A stretch of DNA of 64,000 bases from Algoriphagus halophilus (GTDB lineage Bacteria > Bacteroidota > Bacteroidia > Cytophagales > Cyclobacteriaceae), in contig NZ_FSRC01000001.1 in the NCBI RefSeq assembly GCF_900129785.1, forward strand, positions 1,612,001-1,676,000, given 5' to 3'. Position numbers and translations under genes: made by a program. The notes under the pieces were generated by a model. That model did not search any database and was not told where the DNA came from. It saw only the letters and a program-made list of their open reading frames with translations. Shown piece by piece: positions 18,124-28,600 of this stretch (position 1 is its first letter; every line of letters begins with the position of its first letter).

Positions 18124-19656
18124 TTAATTAGAAAACTGTTTTTCCAACTTCCGATAATGAACTTTTCCATTGACGGAATGGGGTAGGGATTGTACTTCAA
18201 AGAAGTGTTTTGGAATACTTGTCTTTGGGAGAAGTTTTATTAATCTCTTTCTCAATGAATTATTGTCCAACGGTTTCTCCTTTGGTACGATTGCCGCACA
18301 TAATTCTCTCATGCCATTTGATTTACATGTGAAAACAGCTACATCCTTTACTTCAGGGCATTGAATTAAAACCTGTTCAATAGCTCCAAGTTCAATCCTG
18401 TAGCCATTAATCTTCACTTGACGGTCCATTCTCCCTACAAAAACCAACTCATTATTTTTGTTCAAATAGACATAATCGCCAGTTCTATAATAGTTAACTT
18501 CTTTTCCTTCTTTTCTGTCGATATAAAAAGACTTTTGGTTCAAGGTTTCATTATTCCAATAGCCTGACATCATGGTTACAGAATGAACTAGAAATTCTCC
18601 CTGTTCACCGGGAGCAACTTGCTGGCCTTCCGAATTCAAAATGAGATAGCTGGTATTCTCCCAAACCTGACCTATTGGTACTTCTTTATCTGCTTCTATA
18701 GGCTTTGAAATAGTAAAATAAGTACATTGATTTACTTCGGCAGGCCCATAAACATTTGAAATCTTCGAGTTTGGAGCTTTTTTTAGTAACTCGTTTAATT
18801 TGATAGGCGGAAAGGATTCGCCTCCATATTTTATCCATCTCAACGAAGGAAAATCTAAATCAAATCCTCCTTCAATCAATGAAATGAAGAGGGAAGGGAC
18901 AGAATACAAAATGGTAATTCCATTTGCTCTAACCGCCTCACAAAAACTCCCAAGCATGACTAATTCGCTGGTATTGAAAATATAGGTTGTACAACCGGCA
19001 TACATTGCTGAAAAGTATCCAAAGGTACTTTGATCAAAATGTAAAGAAGCTACATTTCCAATGGTATCATTTTCAGAAACTTCATATAGTAAGGTAGATT
19101 GTCTAGCATAAGCCATTCCGCTTGAATGGGTATGGACAATTCCTTTTGGTTCTCCAGTTGAGCCCGAAGTATACAGGATATAAGCAAGGTCGCTAGGCTC
19201 AATATCTAAATCCAAAGGGGGATTACTTGCTAATTGAAAGATGGTATCCCAAGAAACGCCTTGATGTGATCCTACCACTAGTAAATTTTGGGTATCAATC
19301 TGATCTATAATGCGTTGGTGAGAGGGGATGGTGAGAACTATTTTGATATTACAATCTGCAATAATTGTATTAAGCCTTTCGCTAGGTTGGCTTGGGTCCA
19401 AAGCCACCAAAACAGCTCCCGCTTTTAAGATACCATAGATTGCATAGGCTGTAAACACATTTTTCTCAATTAGAATCCCAACACGGTCTCCTTTTTTTAC
19501 TTGGTTCTCTACAAGCCAATTTGCTAGTTGATTGCTTCTCGATTCTAATTCCTGATAGCTGATCTGGGATTCAGCGCTTTTAAAAGCTATTTTGTTCGGA
19601 GTCTCTTTTGCTCCAATTGCGATGAGTTCACTTAACAGTTGACTAGTAGAATTCAT
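18124..19656 (-). CDS. Free-standing adenylation enzyme, PltF-like amino acid:carrier ligase
   Basis: A 510-residue adenylate-forming enzyme without a fused carrier. Motifs: YILYTSGSTGEPKG (A3, about 161-174), HFDQSTFGYFSA (A4), NVYGPAEVNQCTYF (A5), YYRTGDYVY (A7), GRMDRQVKINGYRIE (A8) and NGKVHYRKL (A10). The A5 form NVYGP-x-E-V-N-x-C-T-Y is typical of prolyl-carrier ligases such as PltF and RedM. The pocket read against GrsA is D-Q-F-Y-K-G-V-Q-C; compared with my recollection of the proline code (D-L-L-Y-L-A-L-V-C) several greasy positions are polar, so a more polar amino acid is possible. It overlaps the acyl-CoA dehydrogenase stop by four bases. Confidence 0.92.
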   Translation of the reverse strand: MNSTSQLLSELIAIGAKETPNKIAFKSAESQISYQELESRSNQLANWLVENQVKKGDRVGILIEKNVFTAYAIYGILKAGAVLVALDPSQPSERLNTIIADCNIKIVLTIPSHQRIIDQIDTQNLLVVGSHQGVSWDTIFQLASNPPLDLDIEPSDLAYILYTSGSTGEPKGIVHTHSSGMAYARQSTLLYEVSENDTIGNVASLHFDQSTFGYFSAMYAGCTTYIFNTSELVMLGSFCEAVRANGITILYSVPSLFISLIEGGFDLDFPSLRWIKYGGESFPPIKLNELLKKAPNSKISNVYGPAEVNQCTYFTISKPIEADKEVPIGQVWENTSYLILNSEGQQVAPGEQGEFLVHSVTMMSGYWNNETLNQKSFYIDRKEGKEVNYYRTGDYVYLNKNNELVFVGRMDRQVKINGYRIELGAIEQVLIQCPEVKDVAVFTCKSNGMRELCAAIVPKEKPLDNNSLRKRLIKLLPKTSIPKHFFEVQSLPHSVNGKVHYRKLEKQFSN

Positions 19657-20798
19657 AGTAATCCATCCAATTTAGCAATAATATTCCTTTGAATATCTGA
19701 TGTACCAGAGTATATCAATCCTCCCAATCCATCTCGAAGATCACGTTCTACTTCATATTCTGTAACCACTCCTTTGGCCCCAAAAATTCTAATGAAATCC
19801 AGACTGGATTCTACAAAAGCTTCACTGATGTATAGTTTAGCCATGGCAGCTTCCCGAATTAAAGGCAAATCATTTTTATCCAAATAAGCGACTTTATAAA
19901 GATGCATTTTTGAGGTTTCAAGCCTCAATCTCATATTGGCAATTCGGTTGGAAATGGATTGATATTTACCAATGCTTTGCCCAAATGATTTGCGTTCGTT
20001 GGCGTAAGCAATTGATAATTCCAATTGCTTTTCCATTCTTCCTATTTGGCTCGCAAAAATATAACCCCGCTCTGATTCCATGGCCGAACTAAAGAGGCTT
20101 AATCCTGAGCCTTCTCTTCCCAATCGGTTTTCATCCGGAACAAAACAGTTTTTTAAATAGAGATTTCCCATCGGTGTGGTTCGCATTCCTACTTTATCCC
20201 GAACCTCACTACTAGTGAAGCCCTCCATGGTTTTGTCCACAATGAAAGCCGTAATACCCCACTTGCCTAACTTTACATTGGTGGTAGCAAAAACAACTGC
20301 TATTTCACAAATAGGGGCCAAGGTGATGTAATGCTTTTCCCCATTTAGGATATATCCGCCCTCCACTTTCTCAGCAGTCATTTCCAGGGCATAGGTATCG
20401 GAACCTGAGCCTTCCTCGGTTATTCCAAAAGCTCCAATCGTACCTGAAATCAATCTTGTCAAATACTTTTGCTTTTGTTCCTCTGTTCCAAATGCATTGA
20501 TTGCTACCTGGGTGCTCCAAATTTGGGAATTGAGAGAAAAGGGTAGACCATTGTCTTTACTTCCATAGCCTAGTCCTTCGAGCATTAACACCGTGGTAAG
20601 AGGATCAAAACCACCTCCTCCGTATTCCTTTTTAAAAGGCCAACCCAACACTCCAAAATCGGCACATTTCTTCCACTCTTCCTCCGGAAATATATTGTTA
20701 CGGTCTTTTTGAGAAATATCTTTATTCAGATTTTTCTCTGAGAAAACCTTGGCTTTCTCCCTTAATTCTATTTGTTCTTTGCTCCAGCTAAAATCCAT
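19653..20798 (-). CDS. Acyl-CoA dehydrogenase-family flavoenzyme, PltE/RedW-like role
   Basis: A 381-residue FAD enzyme of the acyl-CoA dehydrogenase fold: N-terminal helices, GAFGITEEGSGSDTYAL (flavin and substrate loop, about 122-138), GQSIGKYQSISNRIANM (about 266), and YSGTSDIQRNIIAKL at the C-terminus. In medium-chain enzymes the last motif is YEGT with the catalytic Glu; here Ser replaces it, so the base must lie elsewhere, as in isovaleryl-CoA dehydrogenase. Next to a free-standing adenylation enzyme and a carrier, it most likely desaturates a carrier-bound aminoacyl group. Prolyl to pyrrolyl conversion is the best-known precedent. Confidence 0.9.
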   Translation of the reverse strand: MDFSWSKEQIELREKAKVFSEKNLNKDISQKDRNNIFPEEEWKKCADFGVLGWPFKKEYGGGGFDPLTTVLMLEGLGYGSKDNGLPFSLNSQIWSTQVAINAFGTEEQKQKYLTRLISGTIGAFGITEEGSGSDTYALEMTAEKVEGGYILNGEKHYITLAPICEIAVVFATTNVKLGKWGITAFIVDKTMEGFTSSEVRDKVGMRTTPMGNLYLKNCFVPDENRLGREGSGLSLFSSAMESERGYIFASQIGRMEKQLELSIAYANERKSFGQSIGKYQSISNRIANMRLRLETSKMHLYKVAYLDKNDLPLIREAAMAKLYISEAFVESSLDFIRIFGAKGVVTEYEVERDLRDGLGGLIYSGTSDIQRNIIAKLDGLL

Positions 20799-20802
20799 TT
20801 AA

Positions 20803-23043
20803 TTAAAATGTGAATTTCACAAAACCTCTAAAATTGAATGGAGTACCAGGAGTAAAATGAATTTCATTAACCGGACTTGGTTCGAGGTTTCCATTTGCAA
20901 GTCGTATTCTAGATTCTGTATCAAATTGAGTTTCTTTCCAATCTGTATTAAGCAGGTTTTCTATGAAAAAACCAAACGTGAATGCATTGAAAGTATAGCT
21001 AGCGTTCATATCCAATACGGTATAACCTTCTGCGACAACACTATTGTCTTCATTAGCAGGACGATCCTGTAAATATCTGGCTCGTAGGGCTCCTGCAAAA
21101 CCATCCTTTTCAAAACTCAATCCTCCTGTGGTAGTAATTCTTGGTGCCAATGGGATGAAATTATTTCCTTCAGGGTCATCTATGCTTCTAGCATAAGAAT
21201 AGGTAAAATCGCCATCAAAGTAGATCCATTTGTTTGCTTGCCATCGTAATCCCAAGTCTATTCCTCTTCTTGCTGTTCTTCCACTCGCTTCCACTATGCC
21301 GGCATCACCTACATAAACAAATTCCTGTTCAAGCCTTAAATACCAAAGCGCCCCATTTACTATCAATCTTGGCCATAACTTAAAGTTACCCCCTAAATCA
21401 GCCCCAAATGCTCTGGGAAGTATGGATTCATTATTAGGCCTTTCCAATACCAAACGAGTGTCGTTTGAGTGAAAGCCAATGCCAGATTTTAAAAATACTT
21501 GTACGTCTTCATTGACCGTATAAATGAAGTTAAGTTTCGGACTTACTACGGCAGCTGATAAAGATTGGGGATCATATTCAGGAGTGAGATCATCTTGGTA
21601 TAAATAATTAAAATAATCAACTCTAACTCCTGGGTTGATCCGTAGCTTTTTCAAGTAAAGATCAAAATTTACATAACTGTAATAATTCGACTCAGTAATG
21701 TCACCTCTTTGAGTGACAAACCGAACACTATCTCTGTTTTTTGTTCCGGCTAATTCATTATCACGGATATCATCATTTCTAAGTCCTACACCAACTTGAA
21801 GTGCATATTCACCCCCACTGAATGTATTGCTATAAGTAAGCTGACTTTCTGCTCCAAAAATCGCCCGGTTTTCGCGCTGTCGGATTTGATCACCATTTAC
21901 AGAATCTTCCAAGAAGAATGTAAAGTTTGAAAATAGCTCAAAATCATAAGTAGAATAGTAGGCGTTGTTCTTAATAAATAATCGATCATTAATTAGCTTG
22001 GTATGATTGAGAGCAATGTTTGTTCTACTCGTATAACCTCCCTCTGTATCATCTAAAGCTCCAAAATTGGTGATCTGTCCACTTTGTACCGCACGAACCG
22101 GTATCTGACCTGAAGCATCCCACTTACTGGTAAAATGTGATGCAATTAAGCTGATATCACTTCCGTCTTCCAATGTTAGACCATATCGCCCCATTAGGTT
22201 TAATCGGTTGAAATTCTGACTGGACTCAAATGGACCATCACTTGCCAAGTATTCTGCCGCGACATAGGCATTGTTTTTCTTGTCATTGATTAGGTTAAAA
22301 AGCCCAACCGTACGGACACTGTTGAAGCTTCCTCCTTGTACCGAAACAGAACTTTTATCCAAACCTCTTTTGGTTTGGAAGTTTACGTAGCCTGCAGTAG
22401 CAAAATTCCCTTTATCGGCATTATAGGGGCCTTTGTCAAAATCTACTCGCTCCACTGTTTCCGGTATTAAGAAGTGTAGATCTGAATATCCTTGCCCGTG
22501 CGCATGTGAAACCATGTTGACCGGCATTCCATCGACCGTGATATTTATATCAGTTCCATGGTCAATATCAAATCCACGCAAGAAAATTTGTTCAGCTTTA
22601 CCACCTCCGGCATGTTGTCCTATAAATAACCCAGGTACTTTTCTCAATATATCCTGAGATGTGTTTACCGGATTTGTTTTAAGATCAATTCGGGAAAGGG
22701 TATTAACTGGATTCACTTCTTGACTAAAGACTACCTCTCCAAGTTCAATAGCGGTTTCATCCATCCGCACAGTAACCTCTCTTGAAAGATTACTTACTAC
22801 TATTATCTGAGGTTCGTATCCTATATGACTTACTTGAAGGGAATCTCCATCTTTAACTCCCGGGAGCACAAAATAACCAGATTCGTTGGTGTGAGCGTGA
22901 TGTTCAGAGGCAATATGAATAATATAGGCTCCGATTATTGGGGAACTTGCTCGGTCTAAAACTCGGCCTTTAAGCGCTTGGGCGTTTACAAAAATTACTG
23001 TAAAAGTAAATAGGACAACGGTGGAGAGTACTATTTTAATCAT
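20803..23043 (-). CDS. TonB-dependent outer-membrane receptor
   Basis: A 746-residue receptor. Signal peptide 1-21; carboxypeptidase-regulatory-like beta domain (about 22-100, LKGRVLDRASSPIIGAYI); plug (about 110-230, LRGFDIDHGTDINITVDGMPVN); 22-strand-type barrel to the terminal aromatic residue (KFTF). His-rich stretches stand out: SEHHAHTNESG in the first domain and MVSHAHGQGYSDLHF in the plug, possibly metal-related. It lies inside the peptide operon, four bases before the acyl-CoA dehydrogenase and downstream of the cyclodeaminase-like gene. The likely role is uptake of the metal-loaded peptide product. No FecR/sigma pair is nearby. Confidence 0.95.
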   Translation of the reverse strand: MIKIVLSTVVLFTFTVIFVNAQALKGRVLDRASSPIIGAYIIHIASEHHAHTNESGYFVLPGVKDGDSLQVSHIGYEPQIIVVSNLSREVTVRMDETAIELGEVVFSQEVNPVNTLSRIDLKTNPVNTSQDILRKVPGLFIGQHAGGGKAEQIFLRGFDIDHGTDINITVDGMPVNMVSHAHGQGYSDLHFLIPETVERVDFDKGPYNADKGNFATAGYVNFQTKRGLDKSSVSVQGGSFNSVRTVGLFNLINDKKNNAYVAAEYLASDGPFESSQNFNRLNLMGRYGLTLEDGSDISLIASHFTSKWDASGQIPVRAVQSGQITNFGALDDTEGGYTSRTNIALNHTKLINDRLFIKNNAYYSTYDFELFSNFTFFLEDSVNGDQIRQRENRAIFGAESQLTYSNTFSGGEYALQVGVGLRNDDIRDNELAGTKNRDSVRFVTQRGDITESNYYSYVNFDLYLKKLRINPGVRVDYFNYLYQDDLTPEYDPQSLSAAVVSPKLNFIYTVNEDVQVFLKSGIGFHSNDTRLVLERPNNESILPRAFGADLGGNFKLWPRLIVNGALWYLRLEQEFVYVGDAGIVEASGRTARRGIDLGLRWQANKWIYFDGDFTYSYARSIDDPEGNNFIPLAPRITTTGGLSFEKDGFAGALRARYLQDRPANEDNSVVAEGYTVLDMNASYTFNAFTFGFFIENLLNTDWKETQFDTESRIRLANGNLEPSPVNEIHFTPGTPFNFRGFVKFTF

Positions 23044-23170
23044 AGAAATTTATTTAAAGCTGGCTTGAAAATCAATTCACAAGGGGAAATGAAATATTTT
23101 CTGAAACCTTACTTCATTAAAGGAGATTTTGTTTTAAAAAATTAATAATTAGTTCAATAAAATTGAATAC

Positions 23171-24244
23171 CTATTGAGCTACATTAATTAGATGATGAAT
23201 CATTCCATATGGATTTTTTTCATCGGAACTGTAAGACTCAATATTCATTTTGGTTCCTAGGTTTAATTCATGGGCATATTTGGCAAATAAATTTGCCACC
23301 ACCTGGTCCTCCAATGCCCATCCTGTGGAATCAAATATGCTAATTCCAGATTGGTACTTTTCTATCAAAACTTGATTATGGATTAATTCAATCCAAGAGG
23401 GACCAATATCAGAGGGTTCCAATTGCTGACATTCGCCTTCGACAACTGCTTGATCGAGAAAATCAGGACAAACAAAAGATTTCTTCAAAAGTGACTTTGG
23501 GAGTTCAAACTTTCCTGGGAAATCCGCTCCCACAGCATTAATATGAAGGTGTGGTTTTGAATTAAACTCTATAAAAAGTGGGCCTTTTTCTGGAGCTATA
23601 GAGGTAGCAGTGCACACAATATCCGATTTTTCCAAAATTTCAGAAATGCTAGAGAGTTTAGGTGAGATTCTGAGATTGATGGGAGCCAGTCGATCTTCTA
23701 AGCTATGCATGCAGCTTTGATCGGTATCATATATTAAAATCTCCTCAATTGGAAACAATCTGGAAATAGCGTGAATCTGGGTGATCGATTGAGCTCCACA
23801 TCCAATAATGCCAAGTGTCTTTGAATTTTGATTTGCCATCATTTTACTGGCAACTGCACTAGAGGCACCAGTTCGCAAAGCTGTAAGCAAAACACCGTCT
23901 ACTAAAAAATTTAAATGACCCGTGTGAGCATCATAGGAAGAAATAGTAGATAATATAGTAGGCAGTTTAAAAATGTCTGGGTTTTCAGGATGATACCCCA
24001 CCACTTTAATCAAAACTTCTTCCCCTTTCTTCATGATTGGCATCCATTCTACTAAACCTAAAAAGGGTTTTTTATAATTAAATCCTGATCGAATGGGTAC
24101 TTCAGTTTCTTCTTCACTGTAATTTTTAAGTGATTTTTCTAATTCAGAAATCAGGTCATCCATTACTCTGTCTAACCCAATTTTTGTTATAATCTTATTG
24201 ACAGCATTACTGTCTATGATGATACTTTCTTGATTTTTCTTCAT
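23171..24244 (-). CDS. Ornithine cyclodeaminase/mu-crystallin family enzyme
   Basis: A 357-residue NAD-dependent enzyme. LTALRTGASSAVASKMMA (about 127-144) and LGIIGCGAQSITQIHAI (about 151-167) form the substrate and Rossmann sites. NAVGADFPGKFEL (about 233-245) keeps the Asp that is catalytic in ornithine cyclodeaminase. Members make proline from ornithine, or build or break N-carboxyalkyl amino acids (SbnB-type). As first gene of the minus-strand peptide operon it probably supplies a building block. Proline from ornithine would fit a pyrrole-forming trio, but the product cannot be fixed from sequence. Confidence 0.88.
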   Translation of the reverse strand: MKKNQESIIIDSNAVNKIITKIGLDRVMDDLISELEKSLKNYSEEETEVPIRSGFNYKKPFLGLVEWMPIMKKGEEVLIKVVGYHPENPDIFKLPTILSTISSYDAHTGHLNFLVDGVLLTALRTGASSAVASKMMANQNSKTLGIIGCGAQSITQIHAISRLFPIEEILIYDTDQSCMHSLEDRLAPINLRISPKLSSISEILEKSDIVCTATSIAPEKGPLFIEFNSKPHLHINAVGADFPGKFELPKSLLKKSFVCPDFLDQAVVEGECQQLEPSDIGPSWIELIHNQVLIEKYQSGISIFDSTGWALEDQVVANLFAKYAHELNLGTKMNIESYSSDEKNPYGMIHHLINVAQ

Positions 24245-24329
24245 TATTTAAGTTAATCAATACCCAATATACTATTTTGAATTAAGGTGTCAATTCATTT
24301 TTTTGCCTATCTAAATGCACAAGTTTGAT

Positions 24330-24348
24330 AACTTTTAAATTAAAAGTT
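24330..24348. promoter_or_regulatory. Palindrome in the divergent promoter of the peptide cluster
   Basis: AACTTTTAA, one base, TTAAAAGTT: a perfect 9-1-9 inverted repeat in the gap of about 140 bases between the two divergent operons. Its position suits an operator that could control both, for example for a metal-responsive repressor. AT-richness makes chance dyads easier. Confidence 0.4.
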
Positions 24349-24384
24349 TGTTTAACCCAAATAATCCTTAATTCTCTTCGATAC

Positions 24385-25614
24385 ATGTCAACAACCAAAT
24401 TAATCAGAACAAGTTTTTTATTCTTTCTATTATTTACACTAGCTGCTAGGGTAGAGGCCCATAAACCCAATCAAAATTTTATTTATCTAAGTATTTACGA
24501 AGGTAAAATGGATTGTAGGGTTGAGCTGAGGAAAAGCGATATCGCAAAAGTATTTGGTTTTGAAATCGGACCAGGAGTAGTTCCTGATGAGAATGACCCA
24601 AAAGTTCTAAGGATGCGGGAATACATACTCAGTCACCTCAAATTTACATCTTCCCAAGGAGATCATGCTATGGTTTTCACAGACTTAGGTTTGTTGGAAT
24701 TAAAAGACGGTGATGATTACCTGTTATTTAATTTTTCGATGGAAAATATGAATCCTGTTCCTTCCAATTTAGATGTTTATGATCAGATTTTTGTAGAAGA
24801 GTTGAGCAATCATGAATCATTACTTCATATTGAGCGAAACTGGAAAACGGGTGTGTTAGCCAATGAATCTTTGCCATCTTTAATCTTTGGTACTTCCTCT
24901 CCAAATCAAACTCTTGATATTGAGGAAGGATCAGTTCTAACTGGTTTTTTGGCAATGGTAAAATCCGGGATTTACCATATTTGGATCGGATTGGACCATA
25001 TCTTGTTTTTGATAGCCCTACTGATTCCCTCGGTGATTGTATATAAACCAAAAAATGCTCCTAAAAAGAAATGGTTTGGGATCACTTACAATGATTTTGA
25101 TCCTCAGCCAAGTTTTAAGACTGCTTTTATATCTGTAGTAAAAATCATTACAATTTTTACTCTTGCTCATTCTGTGACTTTAAGCTTAGCAGCTTTAGAA
25201 TTGATCAACCTACCTTCAAGGTTAGTGGAATCCATTATTGCCATTTCCATTGCCATGGCGGCTTTTCATAATATCGTCCCATTTTTAAATAAAAGAGAGT
25301 GGCTTATTATTTTAGTATTTGGTCTCTTTCATGGATTTGGATTTGCTTCGGTTTTGGCGGAACAATCAAGAGGAGGGGAGTACCTGGTCTATTCATTGGT
25401 TGGATTCAACCTGGGTGTAGAGATTGGTCAGTTGGGTATTATTGTTGTTGCTTTTCCTCTGCTTTTCTTACTTAGTAGACTGAAACAATACTATATCATC
25501 GTGGTCGGTTTCTCCCTTTTATTGATGGCCATATCGGCTTATTGGATCATCGAAAGAGCCTTTGGATATGATTTGAAACTTCATACTTGGTTGCTCGAAA
25601 AAGGAATCCTTTAG
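24385..25614 (+). CDS. HupE/UreJ-type membrane protein with periplasmic N-domain
   Basis: A 409-residue protein when started at 24385, which gives a good signal peptide (MSTTKLIRTSFLFFLLF, cleavage near VEA-HKP); the frame opens 20 codons earlier. Residues about 25-190 form a periplasmic beta-rich domain and about 195-400 hold six to seven membrane helices. HIWIGLDH matches the HupE/UreJ signature H-x5-D-H, with FTLAHSVTLS, FHNIVPF and LFHGFGFAS adding membrane His residues. HupE and UreJ proteins move or handle nickel/cobalt. It heads the plus-strand operon, 11 bases before the second synthetase. I infer metal handling linked to the peptide; which metal is unknown. Confidence 0.85.
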   Translation: MSTTKLIRTSFLFFLLFTLAARVEAHKPNQNFIYLSIYEGKMDCRVELRKSDIAKVFGFEIGPGVVPDENDPKVLRMREYILSHLKFTSSQGDHAMVFTDLGLLELKDGDDYLLFNFSMENMNPVPSNLDVYDQIFVEELSNHESLLHIERNWKTGVLANESLPSLIFGTSSPNQTLDIEEGSVLTGFLAMVKSGIYHIWIGLDHILFLIALLIPSVIVYKPKNAPKKKWFGITYNDFDPQPSFKTAFISVVKIITIFTLAHSVTLSLAALELINLPSRLVESIIAISIAMAAFHNIVPFLNKREWLIILVFGLFHGFGFASVLAEQSRGGEYLVYSLVGFNLGVEIGQLGIIVVAFPLLFLLSRLKQYYIIVVGFSLLLMAISAYWIIERAFGYDLKLHTWLLEKGIL

Positions 25615-25625
25615 TAGATTAGAGT

Positions 25626-28600
25626 ATGGAAGGAAATTCGGATGATCTTCTTGATCAGTGGCTTAATTTTAACGAGCAGGAGCAGGGATCTGAAAATTTA
25701 GCAGAGGAACGAATTCCAAAAGCTAGCCTATCAGATCACTATCCACTTTCAGTCGCTCAACAGCGCCTTTGGTTCGTCTATCAAAAGAATCCTGAAAGTC
25801 CTGTATATAATTATTCAGAGATCTGGAATTTTCATGGATCCTCTTTTGATCAGGGAGTTTTTAGTAAAGCCCTGGAAAGTTTAGTTGCCAAGCATCAGAT
25901 TTTAGCAAGCAATTATGTTGTATTCCAAGAGGAGCCTGTGATGGTTTTTCGACGGGGAAAAAGTTTTGATCTTCATTTTGCAAAGGATAATCAGGACGAA
26001 TCGGATGCCAGAAACTGGCTTAAAAATCTGGCTAGTGAAGCTTTTAGGCTAGAAACAGATCCTTTGATTCGAGTGGGAGTTTGCCACCTCAATGACCAAT
26101 ATTTGATAGGCATTACCTTCCATCACATTATTATCGATGCCTGGTCCATGGGCATATTGAGAGAAGATTTTGCTGATTTCTATGTTGAGATTTCCAATAA
26201 TAATCAACAATCAAACTTCTCGGTACCTGAAAATGATCTTCAATATCAGGATTATACGTCCTGGCAAAGAGAATTGCCTGAATCAGAGTCCAAATCCAAG
26301 TCAATTCCTACGCCTTCGGACTCATTTTTAGATCTGCCGCTGGACTTTCCAAGGCCGGCCAGTCCAAGTTACCAAGGCAGTATCATCCGGTTTTCCCTGC
26401 CAAAAAATTTCACTGATAAAGTAGGGAAGCTCGTCAAAGATTTTCAAACTACGGACTTTAACCTTTTCCTTGCATGCTTTCAGATTTTGCTTGGTAGGTA
26501 TGCAAAAAGTGAACAGGTAACAGTAGGAATACCAGTGTTCAATCGAGATAAAGAAGAGTTTAAATCCATGGTTGGGTATTTTGTAGATACCCAGGTAATT
26601 GAAGCAAGCCTGGAAAAGCAGAAATTGTTTTCCGAGCTGCTTAAAGAAATCAAAAATGATGTTTTGGCGGCCATATCTACCCAAAAACCGAGCTATGAGG
26701 AACTGGTTAGTAATTCACAAACAGCAAAAGATCAAAGCTACAATCCTTTATTTCAAGCCATGTTTGTGGGACATTCCGCAGGAGAGAATCCATTTCAAAA
26801 CCATGGTCTATCGGTAGATTTTGAAGTGTTGGATTTAGAAGTCTCCAAATTTGATCTGACGCTACATCATTTTGGTCTAAAAGCTGGTGCATATCAAATT
26901 GGAATAGAAATTAGTAGGGATTTATTCAGTCCTGTTTTTGCAGAACGCTTGTGCCAACATTTTACAACGCTGTTGGAGGGTGTTTGCGAGAATCCTAACC
27001 TGGAAATAGAGTCTTATTCCCTGATTTCTGAAGAAGAGAACCAATTTCTGGTTTCTGGACTTAGTCATGGTTTTTTACCAGAAGGTAATGGAACTGTGCT
27101 CACTGAGATCCTAGATAGTTTAATCCAAAAAAAGGATCAGATTGCCGTGGTTTGCGGCTCTGAACGACTAAGTTATGGAGAACTTGATCTAAAAAGCCAA
27201 GTAATTGCTTATGAGCTAGGAGAGAAATCTGCTGATCCAAACTATCCCATAGGAATCTTTATGGAAAGGTCTGTGGATTATTTGGTTTCTATTCTTGCCA
27301 TCTTAAGATTTGGTGGGGTCTATTTGCCTTTAGACCCGGATTATCCAGACCAAAGAACGCTCCAATACCTAAAAGAATCCGGAGCAAATTTTGTCCTGAC
27401 TCACCGTAATTGTATTGATTCAAAAGACTCTGTCAAAGATAATTTTGAAATAATAAATATTGATTTAATAGAATACAATCAAAGTATTGAAAATCAGGTA
27501 AATAAGGGTTTTAAATTTAGTAATAATGCCTACCTGATATTTACCTCTGGGAGTACCAATAAACCCAAGGGTGTTTTGGTTAGCCATAACAACTTATACT
27601 CTTCTGTGGCAGCAAGAAAGTCGTATTACCAGGAATCTCCCACCTCATTCTTGTTGGCTTCCTCTTTTTCTTTTGACAGCTCAGTTGCCGGAATCTTTTG
27701 GTCTTTATGCACAGGAGGTAAACTCATCATTACGCAACAAAATGAAACCTTGGACACTGCTGCACTTTCTGCAATCATTGCTCGAGAAGATGTCAGCCAT
27801 ACCTTGATGCTGCCTTCGCTGTATCAAGCCTTGCTGCAGGAAAATGACAGAACTTGGGATGCACTGAAGGGAGTGATTTTGGCTGGAGAGGAATTTCCAA
27901 ATGATTTGATAAAAATGCACTTTGAAAAGCATCCAACAACACGGCTTTTTAATGAATATGGTCCAACGGAAGGAACGGTTTGGTGTACGGTTCAGGAACT
28001 TCATGCTGGAGATTCTTTTCATAGGGTTCCTATAGGTTTGGCAACATCGAATACCTTGGCTTATGTACTGGATTCAAATCAGAAATTAAGTCCCATCGGA
28101 ATTCCGGGAGAACTTTGCATTGCAGGGGCGGGGCTTACGAATGGGTATTTATCCGAGGAAGATACTGCATCTAAGTTTTTGAAAAACCCATATTCCGAGG
28201 AATGGAATAGGGTTTATAGGACTGGAGACTTGGTTCGAATCCAGAAGGATGGATTGTTGGAATACCTTGGAAGAGAGGATAATCAAGTTAAAATCCGAGG
28301 ACATCGAGTGGAATTGACCGAGATTCAAGATTTAGCTCTACGTGATCCAAAAGTTAAATCTGCATTAGCAATTGTTGGGGGAGCATCTGATACCCAAATA
28401 ATCGTGGCCATTAAATCGGATGCCAATATAAATGAGGGGGAATTAGATGGTTTTTTCCGTCAAAATTTGCCACGATACATGGTGCCGGATATAATTCTCA
28501 TTTTGAAGGAATTTCCTTTGCTTCCAAATGGAAAAGTGGATTTGAATGCATTAAATGACATTGCCATTGCTAAACCAAACGCTTCAACCGTTTCTTCAAA

